From positions 9,395,101-9,459,100 of the forward strand of contig CM070877.1 in assembly GCA_036365515.1 (NCBI GenBank): DNA of 64,000 bases. Reading direction: 5' to 3'. Below the pieces are notes generated by a model. The model saw nothing but the letters and a program-made list of their open reading frames with translations, was not told where the DNA came from and made no database searches. Position 1 is the first letter of the stretch. Every line of letters starts with the position of its first letter. Origin of the DNA: Torymus aiolomorphi (taxonomy: Eukaryota > Arthropoda > Insecta > Hymenoptera > Torymidae). The position numbers and the translations under genes were made by a program. Of the stretch, positions 51,201 through 62,164 are shown piece after piece.

Positions 51201-53800
51201 TTGAAAATATGTGATTATATGAAACGTCCGTATTAGTTATTATTTAATGATAACGTATCACTATTTCCGTTGCTAATAATTGATGTCATACTATTATGTT
51301 GTGTATATCAATCTCATTGTAAAGTTTAATAACTTTTGACATAAATTACCATTTATTACACGTTATATTGTTATAGCTTTATTGTTCTAAAACAACATTT
51401 TGTCGCATGACTACAATCTCACGATCAAATTTAGATCTCATAAATAATTATTACTTCGCGTTATTAGTAGTTTCTAAGCTTAAACACCGAGGAATAATGC
51501 TACGCTTGGTGAATCAATAGTCTCGACTTAAATGGACATAACAGTGAAAATAGCAGCTACCGTGCCCACTTGATCGAATAGACCATCTGCCGTAGGCGAA
51601 ACTAACTTGAGTTTTACATAGTGCCTGTCGGTAACTCACCCACTGTCGACTACTCGTGTGGTACGCCTCTCGAAAATTCCTTCTTTACCGGCAGTCCATT
51701 AAACCAACACCGTCACATCACGCATTGATAAAGAAAAGTAATACCGACTGTTTCAAAACCAACCTTTGTGTGAATTTATGAAATTTAATAGGTTTTTTAA
51801 AAATTTATCTAGACCTTGATTTTTATGAATTTTTTTCACTTCATGATACCATAGAAAACTAATCAATCTACTCCGTCGGTAACCTCGCCACCCTCATAAC
51901 CCACTTCCGATAACACTCTATACTCCCCATTCGTCGCTCCTCCCAATCGCCATTCAAATATATTAATAGCCTCGCACCCATCCCATTCCATTCCTCGAGT
52001 GACACACAATCTATCCGTAACGGAAACGCCGGGCAATAAAACGGCTGTCGTCGTTCAACGACCGGTGTATCGGAGAAACGCGGGCTGCTGCTGCTGCTGT
52101 GCGGCGCTCGTGTAAACTGAAAAACAATCGTTACTCCGCTGCCCTATACGCGCCGCGCGCTGTCACTCGCTGCTGACACGCGCAGTCATCTGGTTCCCCG
52201 CTATATACTACTCGTTTATTTTTCCAATATGGACGAGCGGCTAAAACACGAGCGAGGTACATCCTACTCGGTAATTTGAAGGCTATTTATAGCCGGCCGA
52301 TATGTTGCCTGTGTGAGTTCGGAGCCGCGCGGGCAGCGCTAAATGCCCCGAGCGCGTTGCGCGGGTTGGCGATTTTATGAGTGGCCGGTGCGATGATTGA
52401 CAATTCGCGTTTATAGGACGATCTTGCCCAATGCGTGATTCGTATCTGGATTTTAATCGTTTTATATCTTTACGTTTCATTAATAAAATTGAGCTCCGTT
52501 TAAAATTGGAGATGATTGAAAAGTGATTTATGTGTTAACTTACATTGCTGTAATAATAATCTCGATTTGTGTAGACTGTGAATTGAATGGTCTCAGATTT
52601 AGGAGATATGTTATTTATTATACTCATTTTAAAAAGATTCATCATACCGAAAATAACAAGTTAATCTAATAAAAATTATAAACTATAACATTTATTTTAT
52701 ATGCTAATAGATTATTCTATGCTGCTAAATTAGTTCAAGAAATGCAATTGTTTTTATTGAATTCGCGCAATTTTCAGAGGGCTTTCAAGTGATTTCCATA
52801 CAAAAACGCCTCTTGGAGAGTAAGTTTAATATAAGTGTCCTTTCAAAAGATGAGCACACTTCACTGAATACTTAGCTACTTTAAATACTTGAAAGAAACT
52901 TGCTATCTTGTTATTTATTTTGAGAGTATATTTAATATTAATATTTCTATAAAGTATAAATTAATTTAAACATTTTGTTTTATTTGTTATAGTGTTTGAC
53001 ATTAAACTAAATTTAACACTCCGAAGATAACTTTTTGGAGTAATACATATAATTACGCGATTCAGAACCGATTGCACTTAATCTGCTAGAAAAGTATCAT
53101 TCTAATAAAGTAAAAAGAAAAAAAAACTAAATAAATTATCTAGACTTTGTTTGAAAATTTTAAAACTTTGATCAATCAATACTAATTTCTTCTTAAAAAT
53201 AATGTTCGACATTAAGCTGAATTCAATAACCATTAGAAATACTTGGGCGAAATTATTAATACTGTCGATGACGGTAATTTGGAATTCCCGGCGGCGCGCC
53301 GGGTAAGTGCCTGCGGCGAATGTTAAGAAAAGAGGAGTCAAAGAGAGTGAGAGCGAGATCTAAGAATCTCAATGAAAAGAAAGAAGAATTTCTCTCCCTC
53401 TTGCCCCCCTTTTACGGAGGGTCGGAGTCGAAGTTAAAGCGCATGTCCCTGCATGAAGCGCTGTTGATTGGCCGGTCGTTCGCCAATTTCCTCCGTGAAA
53501 ATCGCTAAATTTCGTCTCTTTGAAAGGCGCCGGAAAAGCGCGGTTACAGACACTTTTCTTATTTCCCCCCTCCCCCTTTTCCTCGACGACTTGTTCCTAA
53601 TATTCCCGATGTGAGGGGTATGGATGGTAAACGTATTTCTTGGATAAAGTCGTGAATGTTGTTTTATTTTGTTATGGTTTGGTAATCTTTTTATTTTCAA
53701 CGAATTGATATTTTTGCAGTTCATTACTATTTGAAAATATTATCATAAATCGTAATTCTAATAATGTTCTACATTTTGCAATGCTAATACTTTTAACTTT
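48233..53800. other. Non-coding intergenic stretch
   Basis: Nothing coding is recognised. A CpG/GA-rich block (48.7-50.8 kb) with CT runs near 49,650 and 49,811 is followed by AT-rich DNA (50.8-51.5 kb), a second CpG-rich block (52.0-52.5 kb) and more AT-rich DNA. Confidence 0.6.
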
Positions 53801-53923
53801 TCAGGTTGGACTTAGAATTGCAAAGAGGAACCAGGGCTTTCTTCAATATTACTTTTCAGAAGGTAAGATTTTATTTTTATATTAGTTATAATACGGCGAA
53901 AAAAATTTTATTTGAAATAAATG

Positions 53924-53970
53924 TTCACCTGATGAGGCTAGCGAACTAGACTAGCGAAACGTTGTGGCCT
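53924..53970 (+). ncRNA. Hammerhead ribozyme motif of a solo Penelope end
   Basis: CTGATGA (53,929-53,935) plus one extra G, stem II GCTAG/CTAGC (53,937-53,941 with 53,951-53,955, 9-nt loop), then GAAA (53,956-53,959) and CGTT. Predicted cleavage is after 53,963. Stem I next to the core pairs TCAC with GTGG (one G-T pair). The core is complete and the layout, including the extra base before stem II, matches the motif in the Penelope copy at 33.15 kb. Downstream TTGGAAAATGAAA and TTGATCCTC also echo that tail, so this looks like a truncated Penelope end from a different subfamily. Confidence 0.65.
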
Positions 53971-54122
53971 TGGAAAATGAAAATTTGAGTGTATATTTTC
54001 TTTGCACCCTGGGTTGATCCTCACTATTGTTTCTTAATATTATTATTAGTTATAAACTTAGATGGTAAGAAAATGGACATCAGACGAACCAATTTGATAG
54101 ATGACTAAAGTTTATTCGAAAG

Positions 54123-54175
54123 CCAACGTTTCGGGAGTATTGTTAACTAGCTATAAAGTACTTTCTCATGCTTTG
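54123..54175 (-). ncRNA. Degraded hammerhead-like Penelope end
   Basis: On the - strand, ATGAGAAAGTA, a loop, then TACTCCCGAAACGTTGG resembles a Penelope hammerhead. The first residues of the core (C-U-G) are not intact. It faces the intact motif at 53.93 kb from about 200 bp away, the same inverted arrangement seen in the 31-33 kb element. Confidence 0.35.
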
Positions 54176-54189
54176 AATTTAAGACAACA

Positions 54190-57150
54190 AACAGTCTATC
54201 CATTATGTAAAAATCCTCTTCGAGATGATTTATTTTTATAAGATTTTTGTCGAGCCTTATGAGGATCGGCGCGTGCGTAAGCGAAGGAAATGGTAAATAA
54301 TAAAGGAACATTAGTGAATACGATCCACCATTTAAACTAATCCATTATATGAAAATTTCATTGAAACTATATTGTGTTAATATAAAAGTACTAGTTTCAT
54401 CCACGTTTTGCCAAAAATACCATAAACAAAGGAGAAACAGTAAATGAAGAACAAAATTAATTAGCCCGTTATACTAAATCTCATTCGAGAGATTGATTTT
54501 TCAAATAATTAAAAACTTAGATACAACCAAGAAGAGTAATATAAAAAAACACTACAAACATCAACGCTCAGCTTGCTAATTTCAGCTCCAATTTATCAAA
54601 ACAACCAAATTAAATTAGACCGCGATAAGGAGGCAATCGTCTTCCTTAGAAGCCAACCGGCGCTCCACTCTTTATCAGTGACGCACCGGCAACAGGCCCC
54701 TTAAGTGGCAACTTAGCCTCTCGCTCGTATGCAAAGCGGGCATTAGTATTGAGGTGCTCGCGCGCGAGAGGAGGCGGAATCTCGCCCGTTCAAACTTCGA
54801 GATTTTCTCCTTCCACTCTTTTGGCCCTCTTCTCCTTCTCCTCATTCTTTTTTTCTCTCTCGTGCAACGTTCGAGCGCCGGTTGTCAGGGAAACCGAGCA
54901 CGGCGTGTAACGGATTATTGAAGAGGTTAAAGGGGACTTGGCTGCTTTGGGGTTTCGAAAAACAGTGTCGTCGAGGATCAGGGTGTTGATGCATGGAGTG
55001 GGTGATAGTAATGCGGGAAATTGTAGTTTTGGATTGATATGATTTTATAGCTAGTGATGTCGCATGCAGATGTCTAAAATTATTAAAAGAAGGATTACAT
55101 TGAAGAGTTATCCTCTAATTTTCTCAGTTTTATACATTTATTGGTTCTCTATTGGTTTTCAAATCGAAATCATAAATAGAAACTAATTGTTAAGAATAAT
55201 GTCCCTAGTAGAAATTTATTTGTATGAAATGGCTAAGAAATTAGAAAATATCTAGTAAAACTGTCCAATTGATCGCTGCTGAAACGTTTTTCTGTCAATA
55301 ATTTGCCTATTTCGTAGATTGGTAATAGAATGGCGCAACTACAAAATATAGTATTTTACTTAATTTAGTTACGAATTTTATCTTATAGGGAAGAGCATTA
55401 TAAAGAGCATTGGATAGCTTACCAAAATGTAAATAAATAAAATTCACTACTATATTCACTCCATCTGATTCTGCCTCTCTCACTCCTCGTCATAACAAAC
55501 CTTCATTAGCCATTTCTTAACTAAAACAACTGATCAACTGTTTCTTGTTTTCTCTAATTTTAATATCTTTTGATAAATGACGGAGAAAAGCGTCTAGTTT
55601 TAGATCATTCCCTGTAAAATTAGTTATTTATTAGAAAAATACTGGACTCGATTTCCACCAGTGGTGATGCACAGAGAAAGTCAATTTATTTATAGCTAAT
55701 ACTTTTGTGTTTTGCTAAAAAGCTTTTTGACTATTTAACACCTTGAAATTATGATAACTAAATTAGAGTACACAAATTTGTAATGGTTCCTAAAAAGGGG
55801 GAACGTTGAAGATTGTATGAAAAGACTCAAAATTGAATTAAAATATAACGAAAAATGCAATGTAAATATCTATAATAGCTCTGCCATCCCTTTTATTCAC
55901 GGCGTATTTCATAACAAACTTCAACTACGTAAATTGATTACTTTTTACTGTATATCTATAATGTATAAATACATTACTCACTAATAATTAAAAGAGTCAA
56001 AACAAAAGTGTCGACCTCAAAACAGCAAAATAATTAGATTCCCGTAACTTTTCCGCCCTTTTCCCTAAAAAAAGGAAGTACTAATTGGAGACTCCGAGTC
56101 CTCTTTTATTCGTGATAAGTTGGGAGGCTGTGCGGCTCGGCTGCGGACAAAAACTACAAAACTTTAAACTGCAGGAGCGAGTCAATCGTTTTAACGACAC
56201 AGACGGATTTCTCTCCCTGCAAGAAAGGAACGATTTGTCGCTCAATCAGGCGACAGAAGCTAATTTTCATTAGCCGTTAATGGTTCCACCCTCCGCGCTT
56301 GTTCTCGCTCTTTCTCTCCCTCTCTTCTCCTCCTTTTCCTCTCATCCTCTTTCTTTCTCCTTTCCGCTTTCGTTTAGTGTGCGCACACGCTTTTCTCATT
56401 TGCCTCTCATTTCGCTTTACACCGTCACTCCCTCTTCTTCCTATTAAATCGTTCTGTCTTGAATTTGATTTCGAATTAAAAATAGTGTTTCCGATCGGTG
56501 AGATTTGTAAACTTGTTTTGGCTGTAATTAATTGGCAGTTGTTTCGCTAGACAATATAAATGTTGTTAAAAGCTCTTAAAAAAATAATTGAAAAACGGAC
56601 ATCTTTGAAGCGAGAATATGTAACTTTAAATTAATAAAGTTTATATCCATTTTCCGTTTATCTATCAAAAATGTTCGTACTTTTTAAAATACGGAAAGAT
56701 TGCAGTCATTTGAGAAAGAAAACGCAGTGAGAATATGAGCGTCGAGCATTCTTTTTGCGACGATTACCGATTACCGTACGAGCCATTTCCGGTTGCGGAA
56801 AAAAGTGCGAAATTTGTCGGGTGTACGTACGACAATCGGCGCGAATCAAGAGCACGTGAATTTAAATTTGAAAGTATAATCGATCTTGGGTCGTTTTACC
56901 GCCTTTTTCTGCGCCACGGCAAAAAGTTTAATGACACTCACGAATATGGAAAAAAATTTTTATTCTTATTCGAGGAGGACGACGAATCTGCCGATTGAAT
57001 TTCGTTTCTACTTTTTCATTTTTCGGGTTAATTTTTTATGAAATAAATTCTTTCTCCAGTTCTTTTAACAGATGTTGCGTAAATTAATATTTAAATGAAG
57101 CATTTTAAATTTATAAATTTTCAACGTAAAGGTTTAACTATATTAATAAC
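54190..57150. other. Non-coding intergenic stretch
   Basis: Mostly AT-rich with a small CpG/CT-rich block at 54.65-54.95 kb and another at 56.28-56.45 kb. An 87-codon frame at 56,735-56,998 has a balanced composition but no recognisable family, and is noted only as a low-confidence candidate in the findings. Confidence 0.55.
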
Positions 57151-57720
57151 ACAAAATAAAAAAGTGATTTGTGCAATGAACTATACTACGGTATTCCGAT
57201 GTATTTTGGCTAGCTGAAATCGAATATGACCTCAGTTTTAGCTCTACACGTCAGAATTTTGAGATATCCTTTACTCTAACAATTTTGAGATATCTTCATA
57301 GCAAGGTCAAACAAAATTATTTTATTCACTCGGTTACTGGTATTATAGAGTCCTACAGAATTCATTTTGAATCATATGAATATGATTTTTCAGTCATTTT
57401 ATCTCAAAGAAGGAAAACGCGTATACATATCATTTTCAAATTTCAATTTAATGTTTCTCCAAGAAGAAAAATCGTGTTTAGATAATTCAAAATGGTTTAT
57501 ATGACAAGTGACTAAGAAGTACTCTATAATACCACTGATCAAATGATTACAAAATTTTTGTTAACATTGCTATGCAGATATCTCAAAATTTTTAGAGTAA
57601 AGAATATCTTAAAATCTTGAGGTGCACTGCCAAAACTGAGGTCATATTCGGTTTGAGAGGGCCAAAATATACGGGAATATCATATTTAAATCCATCGCAC
57701 AAACCACTTTTTTATTTTGT
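57151..57720. mobile_element. Foldback / MITE-like element (570 bp)
   Basis: Outer arms (57,151 to about 57,370 and about 57,480-57,720) are diverged reverse complements, beginning ACAAAATAAAAAAGTG and ending with the reverse complement. Matching internal blocks include GAATATGACCTCAGTTTT, TTTTGAGATATC and GGTATTATAGAGT. Identity is roughly 75-80%, so it is older than the elements at the left of the window. There is no open frame of note. Confidence 0.65.
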
Positions 57721-59704
57721 GGACCGGTGTAATCAATTATTTTTAAAAATATGTGAAATATCAGAGCAATTTAACGTTGGTAGTTAAGCAATAAAAAAAT
57801 TGAAATATAGTATAAATACAAACATAGTTGGCTGAGATAATATCGATTAAATACGATTCAAATAGTTAAGGATAATAAGGTTGTAAGAGAAGGTTCTGAG
57901 ACAAAAGATTATTATCAGATACATTCATAAGAACCATCTCACCAAACCCATTTAATAGACTTTTCTTGCCTCAATAAATGCCGATAATTTTCAAACATAA
58001 AACATTTTTTCAAGTATTATCAGTAATATCCACAAAACCACCATGAATTCATGAAAAAAAAATCTTTCATTCTTTCCAATGACACCAATCTAATTTAAAA
58101 CTAAATCAAAACAATACTCAAAACCACATTTTCCGGATTCGTTTACCCAATCGCCGGTCGAATTTAACAATCCCATATCCTCTCGAAAAAGTATGCACGT
58201 CCCCGCACACAGCACGCCAGCGTTTCCAGCAGAGCAGCAGCTCTCTTACGTCCGCGCTGCAGAAATGTAAAATACGAGAAGCCGCAGTCGTTAAGCCTCG
58301 TCTTTTCCGAAGATCTCGCTGTCGAAGAGTATATAACTGTTTGCGCGCGAGCGAGCGCCATTGGCCTCGCGCTCGCGCGTGTGTTTATAAATTGTTACAA
58401 ACAAAACGGTAATGGACTGCAGAAGCGGCCGTAAAGTTTTTCTCCATCCGCCAGGGGGGACAGAGGAGTGAAAAAATATCGCGATGGTCGTGGTGCCTCC
58501 GTGTGGAAGAGTGAGTGAGAGAGCGAACGAGAGAGAGGGAGAGAAGGAGAGAGAGAGGTGGGGGAGAGAGAAGCAATCATGTGTATACTCGAGCGTTTTT
58601 TTTTGTGATTCTTCGCGAGAACCTCGCGCTTCGACTCGTTTGGTCGTGTGGTTGAGTGGATGGGATGTGTGACTAATCTTTTTAGAAGTATTGATCGATG
58701 AGCTAAGCATTTCAGCGTATAAAAACGTAAACGTTTAAAAGATTAGTTGTAGCTACAAGTGGTAGATAACATTATAAATTAACTGATTGATTCCAAATTG
58801 ATTGAAAATTTAATTATTAATTTATGAGAAAATTAATGTACGTGTTATAAGAGCAAAAATCATAAAATTGTTTCGTTCTTACATAAATTTGAGAACGTTA
58901 TATTATAATTTATTGTACAAAACTATTAGAAAACTTTATTACGCAATATTAATTAATGTACACATGAATAAAAAAACTACAAGAAAATAAGTACTTAATA
59001 AATATATAAATATAAAATAAAAAGATTATGTTGTGCTGAATAAACAACAATTATTATTAATATTAATAGAAAAGCTAATAGTGCCGCAGAGTCGAAAATA
59101 TTTATTAAATGGAATAAAAATGAAATTGAACAATTGACTGTAAAAGTAAAACGATCTAATTTTATATATTCTCTTCAAAGAACTCTACTTTTCTTGTTAT
59201 CAAAACAACAAAATTCAATAACCCCTAACCCCTAACATCAGATTTTCGGAACTCCATCATATTATCACCCAAGACGCGGACAGCCGCCTGAGATCCTGCG
59301 GAAAGGCCCGGCATTTCCACCTACAACCGTCTGCGCGACAAGTGTCAGCTTCTCCCCCTCTCTTTCTCATCCCTTTTCACGTTTTTCACGATCCTCGTCT
59401 GAATAAACAGATCTTATGTCCGGGCCACCCGTGCCGCGGGCGCCGCAAAGGCACGCACACTTACGCGTAGTAAAAAACGCGGTCCGGTGCTCTTTAATCT
59501 CTCTCTCTCTCTCTCTCTCTCTCACCCCTTCGCAGCGTCATCTGGTGACTTTTGTATCTTCTTCTTCGCTCTGCATCGGGTTACACTGCTGCTGCTGCCC
59601 TCGTAAATCTCGAAAATACTCTCTTTCAAATAAACTCAGGCTTTGGAAAATAAGGTTAAATGAACTAGACCAGTGCTTCGTTTTTTTTCTCTCATATTTT
59701 TTAT
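57721..59704. other. Non-coding stretch downstream of bagpipe
   Basis: AT-rich with a CpG/GA-rich block at 58.2-58.7 kb and a (CT)n run at 59,499-59,523. The longest frames are GA-repeat artefacts. Nothing coding is recognised. Confidence 0.6.
59499..59523. repeat. (CT)12 microsatellite
   Basis: Twelve CT units. Confidence 0.9.
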
Positions 59705-60352
59705 AACTCGTCGCTCTGTTTCCGCTTTATTAGTCTCGTGCAGCGCGCTGTGGCGGCGGTGCACGTTTGTTTTCGTATTTATACATTTATTTACACGCTA
59801 ATATACAAGACTTCCTCGCGCTGCGTCTAACGAGGTTCTTCCGGTGCAGGTGGTGGAGGTGGTGTGGAGAATTGTACAAATTGATTGTTAAATTCACAAC
59901 ATAACAATTTTTGCTTTGGTATGTCGATGCGTTCACTTTGGTTCGATTCATTTTTCTTTTCGATCAATTGCAAAGTGAACGCATCACGCTGTACAATGTT
60001 ACTTCATTAAAATTAATAAATAGAGTATTCATAAATAGAACGTACTAGTGCTGATTCGAAACCTACTAAAATCATTACACCTATTTGCCTGTTCGTTCTC
60101 ATAAACTATTAAGCATGAAAACAATCTTTGGTACAGACTAAAAAATTCGCACTACATGTGCAATAATTTTGTATTCCCTCTCGTGTCATTCACATCCATT
60201 CTTCCTGAACTTTACAAAACAACTCTAACTAAAATCTGATGTGTTTCACAACGAAGTTGTTATCGTAAAATCGTGTTTCTGGACTATTACATAGATCCTA
60301 TAGAAAACCTGTGGTATGAAAGTCTGAACAAAGTCTACAGCTACACCACTAT
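59705..60352 (-). other. bap: Probable 3' UTR of bagpipe
   Basis: Downstream of the bap stop the first AATAAA signals on the - strand are at 59,787-59,792 and 59,726-59,731. This implies a UTR of about 560-650 nt. It contains the 60-nt hairpin at 59,926-59,985. The boundary is an inference. Confidence 0.4.
59926..59985. ncRNA. miRNA-like hairpin beside bagpipe
   Basis: GATGCGTTCACTTTG (59,926-59,940) and CAAAGTGAACGCATC (59,971-59,985) are perfect reverse complements. They form a 15-bp stem that closes a 30-nt loop with little further pairing. The size fits a small pre-miRNA hairpin, but the paired part is shorter than usual. I do not recognise the arm as a known microRNA. It could also be an mRNA regulatory stem in the bap 3' UTR, or a tiny transposon relic. 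Confidence 0.35.
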
Positions 60353-60707
60353 TTACAACTTCTCGGCTTCGACCTTCGTCCCGCTTCCACCACCTTGTTC
60401 CGACGGACCATTCGGATGTATCTGCATGGCGGAGTGGTGCAGCAGGGCCGGATGATAGGGCAGACAGTAGTAGGGAAAGCCACCTGCGAGGGCCGCCTTG
60501 CTCGACGACGTTGGGTGCTGGTGTAGTTGAGATGAGCCTGGAGGTAGACCTCCGGGTATAGAGGATGCGCCTCGAAGGGACGGTGGTAGGTGGTTGGGGT
60601 GGAGGTGCTCGTCCGGATGCACTAGGACGCGAACCGCCACACGTCGGGCTGCGTTCGAATTGACCAGGGCGCCGAGTTCCTGTTGTTGGCGTCGTTTCGT
60701 TTTGTAT
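60353..60707 (-). CDS. bap: Bagpipe/Nkx3 homeobox protein, last coding exon
   Basis: This exon follows a good acceptor (CAG at 60,710-60,708) and begins with the last base of the split codon for homeodomain residue R53. It continues Y54-KTKRR and completes the homeodomain; tyrosine 54 is the NK-class mark. Next comes RRVAVRVLVHPDE, matching the KKVAVKVLV block after the homeodomain of vertebrate Nkx3-2, then a proline/histidine-rich stretch. FPYYCLPYHP corresponds to the NK3-class YYPYYCLPGW motif. The frame ends EAEKL with TAA (rc of 60,353-60,355), giving 117 residues. Bap is a nuclear NK-family regulator of visceral mesoderm in flies. Together with the next exon upstream the assignment is firm. 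Confidence 0.92.
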
Positions 60708-61944
60708 CTGGAAGTGGAGATAAGTGGGGGTCGGTAAGAGAGAGGAAAATATATTTTTCTTAATTACATTATTGTTCGAGAATGGTATGTTCGAGGGAGT
60801 GGTTTTGAATAGAAGAACAACGCTTACGTAAGTTATAAAATAATAATTTTAAGTTTGCAAAATGGAATTAAAAATAGTTGGTCCTCTAGTTAATAAATTA
60901 TAAATTATAAAATTATAAATTGATGTATCCGGATAATGTCCAACTTTTCTGTGCTATAAAATCTCCAAATACTGTTAAAAACCTCTAAAGTGACTTTGAT
61001 GCAGTCTTCGAGTGGTCACTTGAAATAATGATCTTGATCTCAACGTAAATTAATGCAATACTATTTCTTTTTACAAAGGTTGATCTATTATCTTTTCTGA
61101 CTATTTTATAGGCGGTGCCAAACTTCATAGAAGAAATGTAATTCAATTTTAATATCTGTATTTTATTCTTTTATGTATCACATTGGTTCAATAGTTTCAA
61201 CATTTTTTAATTTCGTGTGCTTTATTAAGCGTGCTATTGCCGGAATCAAGAACGCAAAAGCAATCGCTCGTCTTTACAAGACGAGCCTAATCTGATTTAC
61301 TGTTGGCACATATCCAGTTACGTTTAACAGTAATTTTATATAATAAATTAGAATCAGTTTTGTACAAATTTATTCAATACATAGCTTTTGAAATTAATCA
61401 ATCAATGCACAGATTTAATCACGATTATTCTGAAATAGCTTTCACTATCAACTCTCATACTATCAAGTCTTCACACCACTTTAATAGAATTTAATCTCTT
61501 TTGGCAAACACTTTATTCTATAGTTAACCGCTCAAAACATTCATATTGCAACCTCTCATATTGTAACGACCAATAATACAAACTTATTTAACAGAGCATC
61601 AAGATCTCATTCAATAAGGCATTAATCTTTGAAATGTTGACAACCTATTATAAACCTTTTGTACATCTGACTGGTGTACAATGTAAACATGTAAATCAAT
61701 AACCACATATCTGTAATTCTAATGAGTATAGAATTGACTGCATAACAGCCATTAACAAAGATAAAACGATTACTCTACCATTCAAAAAGATTAATATAGT
61801 TCCATTCCCACTAAATGAATTTTCACCTACAAAATGAAAAAACCAATCCTTCCCAAAACCTCGGCAACCTAACCCCCGAAATTAGTCTTCCAAAACACAC
61901 ACAGAGCCACGATACCCTCTGCAACAATCTTCCGTGCGGCTTAC
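60708..61944 (-). other. bap: bagpipe intron inside the homeodomain
   Basis: A 1,237-bp intron runs from GTAAGC (61,944 downward) to CAG (60,710-60,708), phase 2, splitting the arginine-53 codon in the recognition helix. The DNA is AT-rich and I see no other feature in it. Confidence 0.85.
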
Positions 61945-62164
61945 CGTCTATTTTGAAACCAAATCTTGACTTGCGTCTCGGTGAGCTTGAGTCCCCGTGC
62001 CAAGTCGGCGCGCTCTGGACCCGAGAGGTATTTCTGCGCGGCGAATCGCCTCTCGAGCTCGTAGACCTGGGCGTGGGAGAAAGCCGCGCGACTGCGCTTC
62101 TTGCGCCCCGGAAGATTCGCAGCGCCGTGGCACGCCGCCTCGTACAGGTCGTCGTCCATGTCGT
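61945..62164 (-). CDS. bap: Bagpipe/Nkx3 homeobox protein, homeodomain exon
   Basis: The exon starts after CTTTCCAG (acceptor at 62,166-62,165) in phase 1. It encodes an acidic lead-in ([13 protein letters not shown]), then homeodomain residues 1-52: [50 protein letters not shown]. It ends with the first two bases of the R53 codon at the GT donor. [13 protein letters not shown] and [11 protein letters not shown] are near-identical to fly bap and vertebrate Nkx3-2, separating it from tinman (Nkx2-5). Key residues F8, L16, F20, I47, W48, F49, Q50 and N51 are all present. An upstream exon carrying the TN (eh1-like) repressor motif is required and was not found before the window end. Confidence 0.93.

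Noticed and set aside
59219..59236. Telomere-like CCCCTAACCCCTAAC
   Set aside because: Only two irregular units, which is well within chance.
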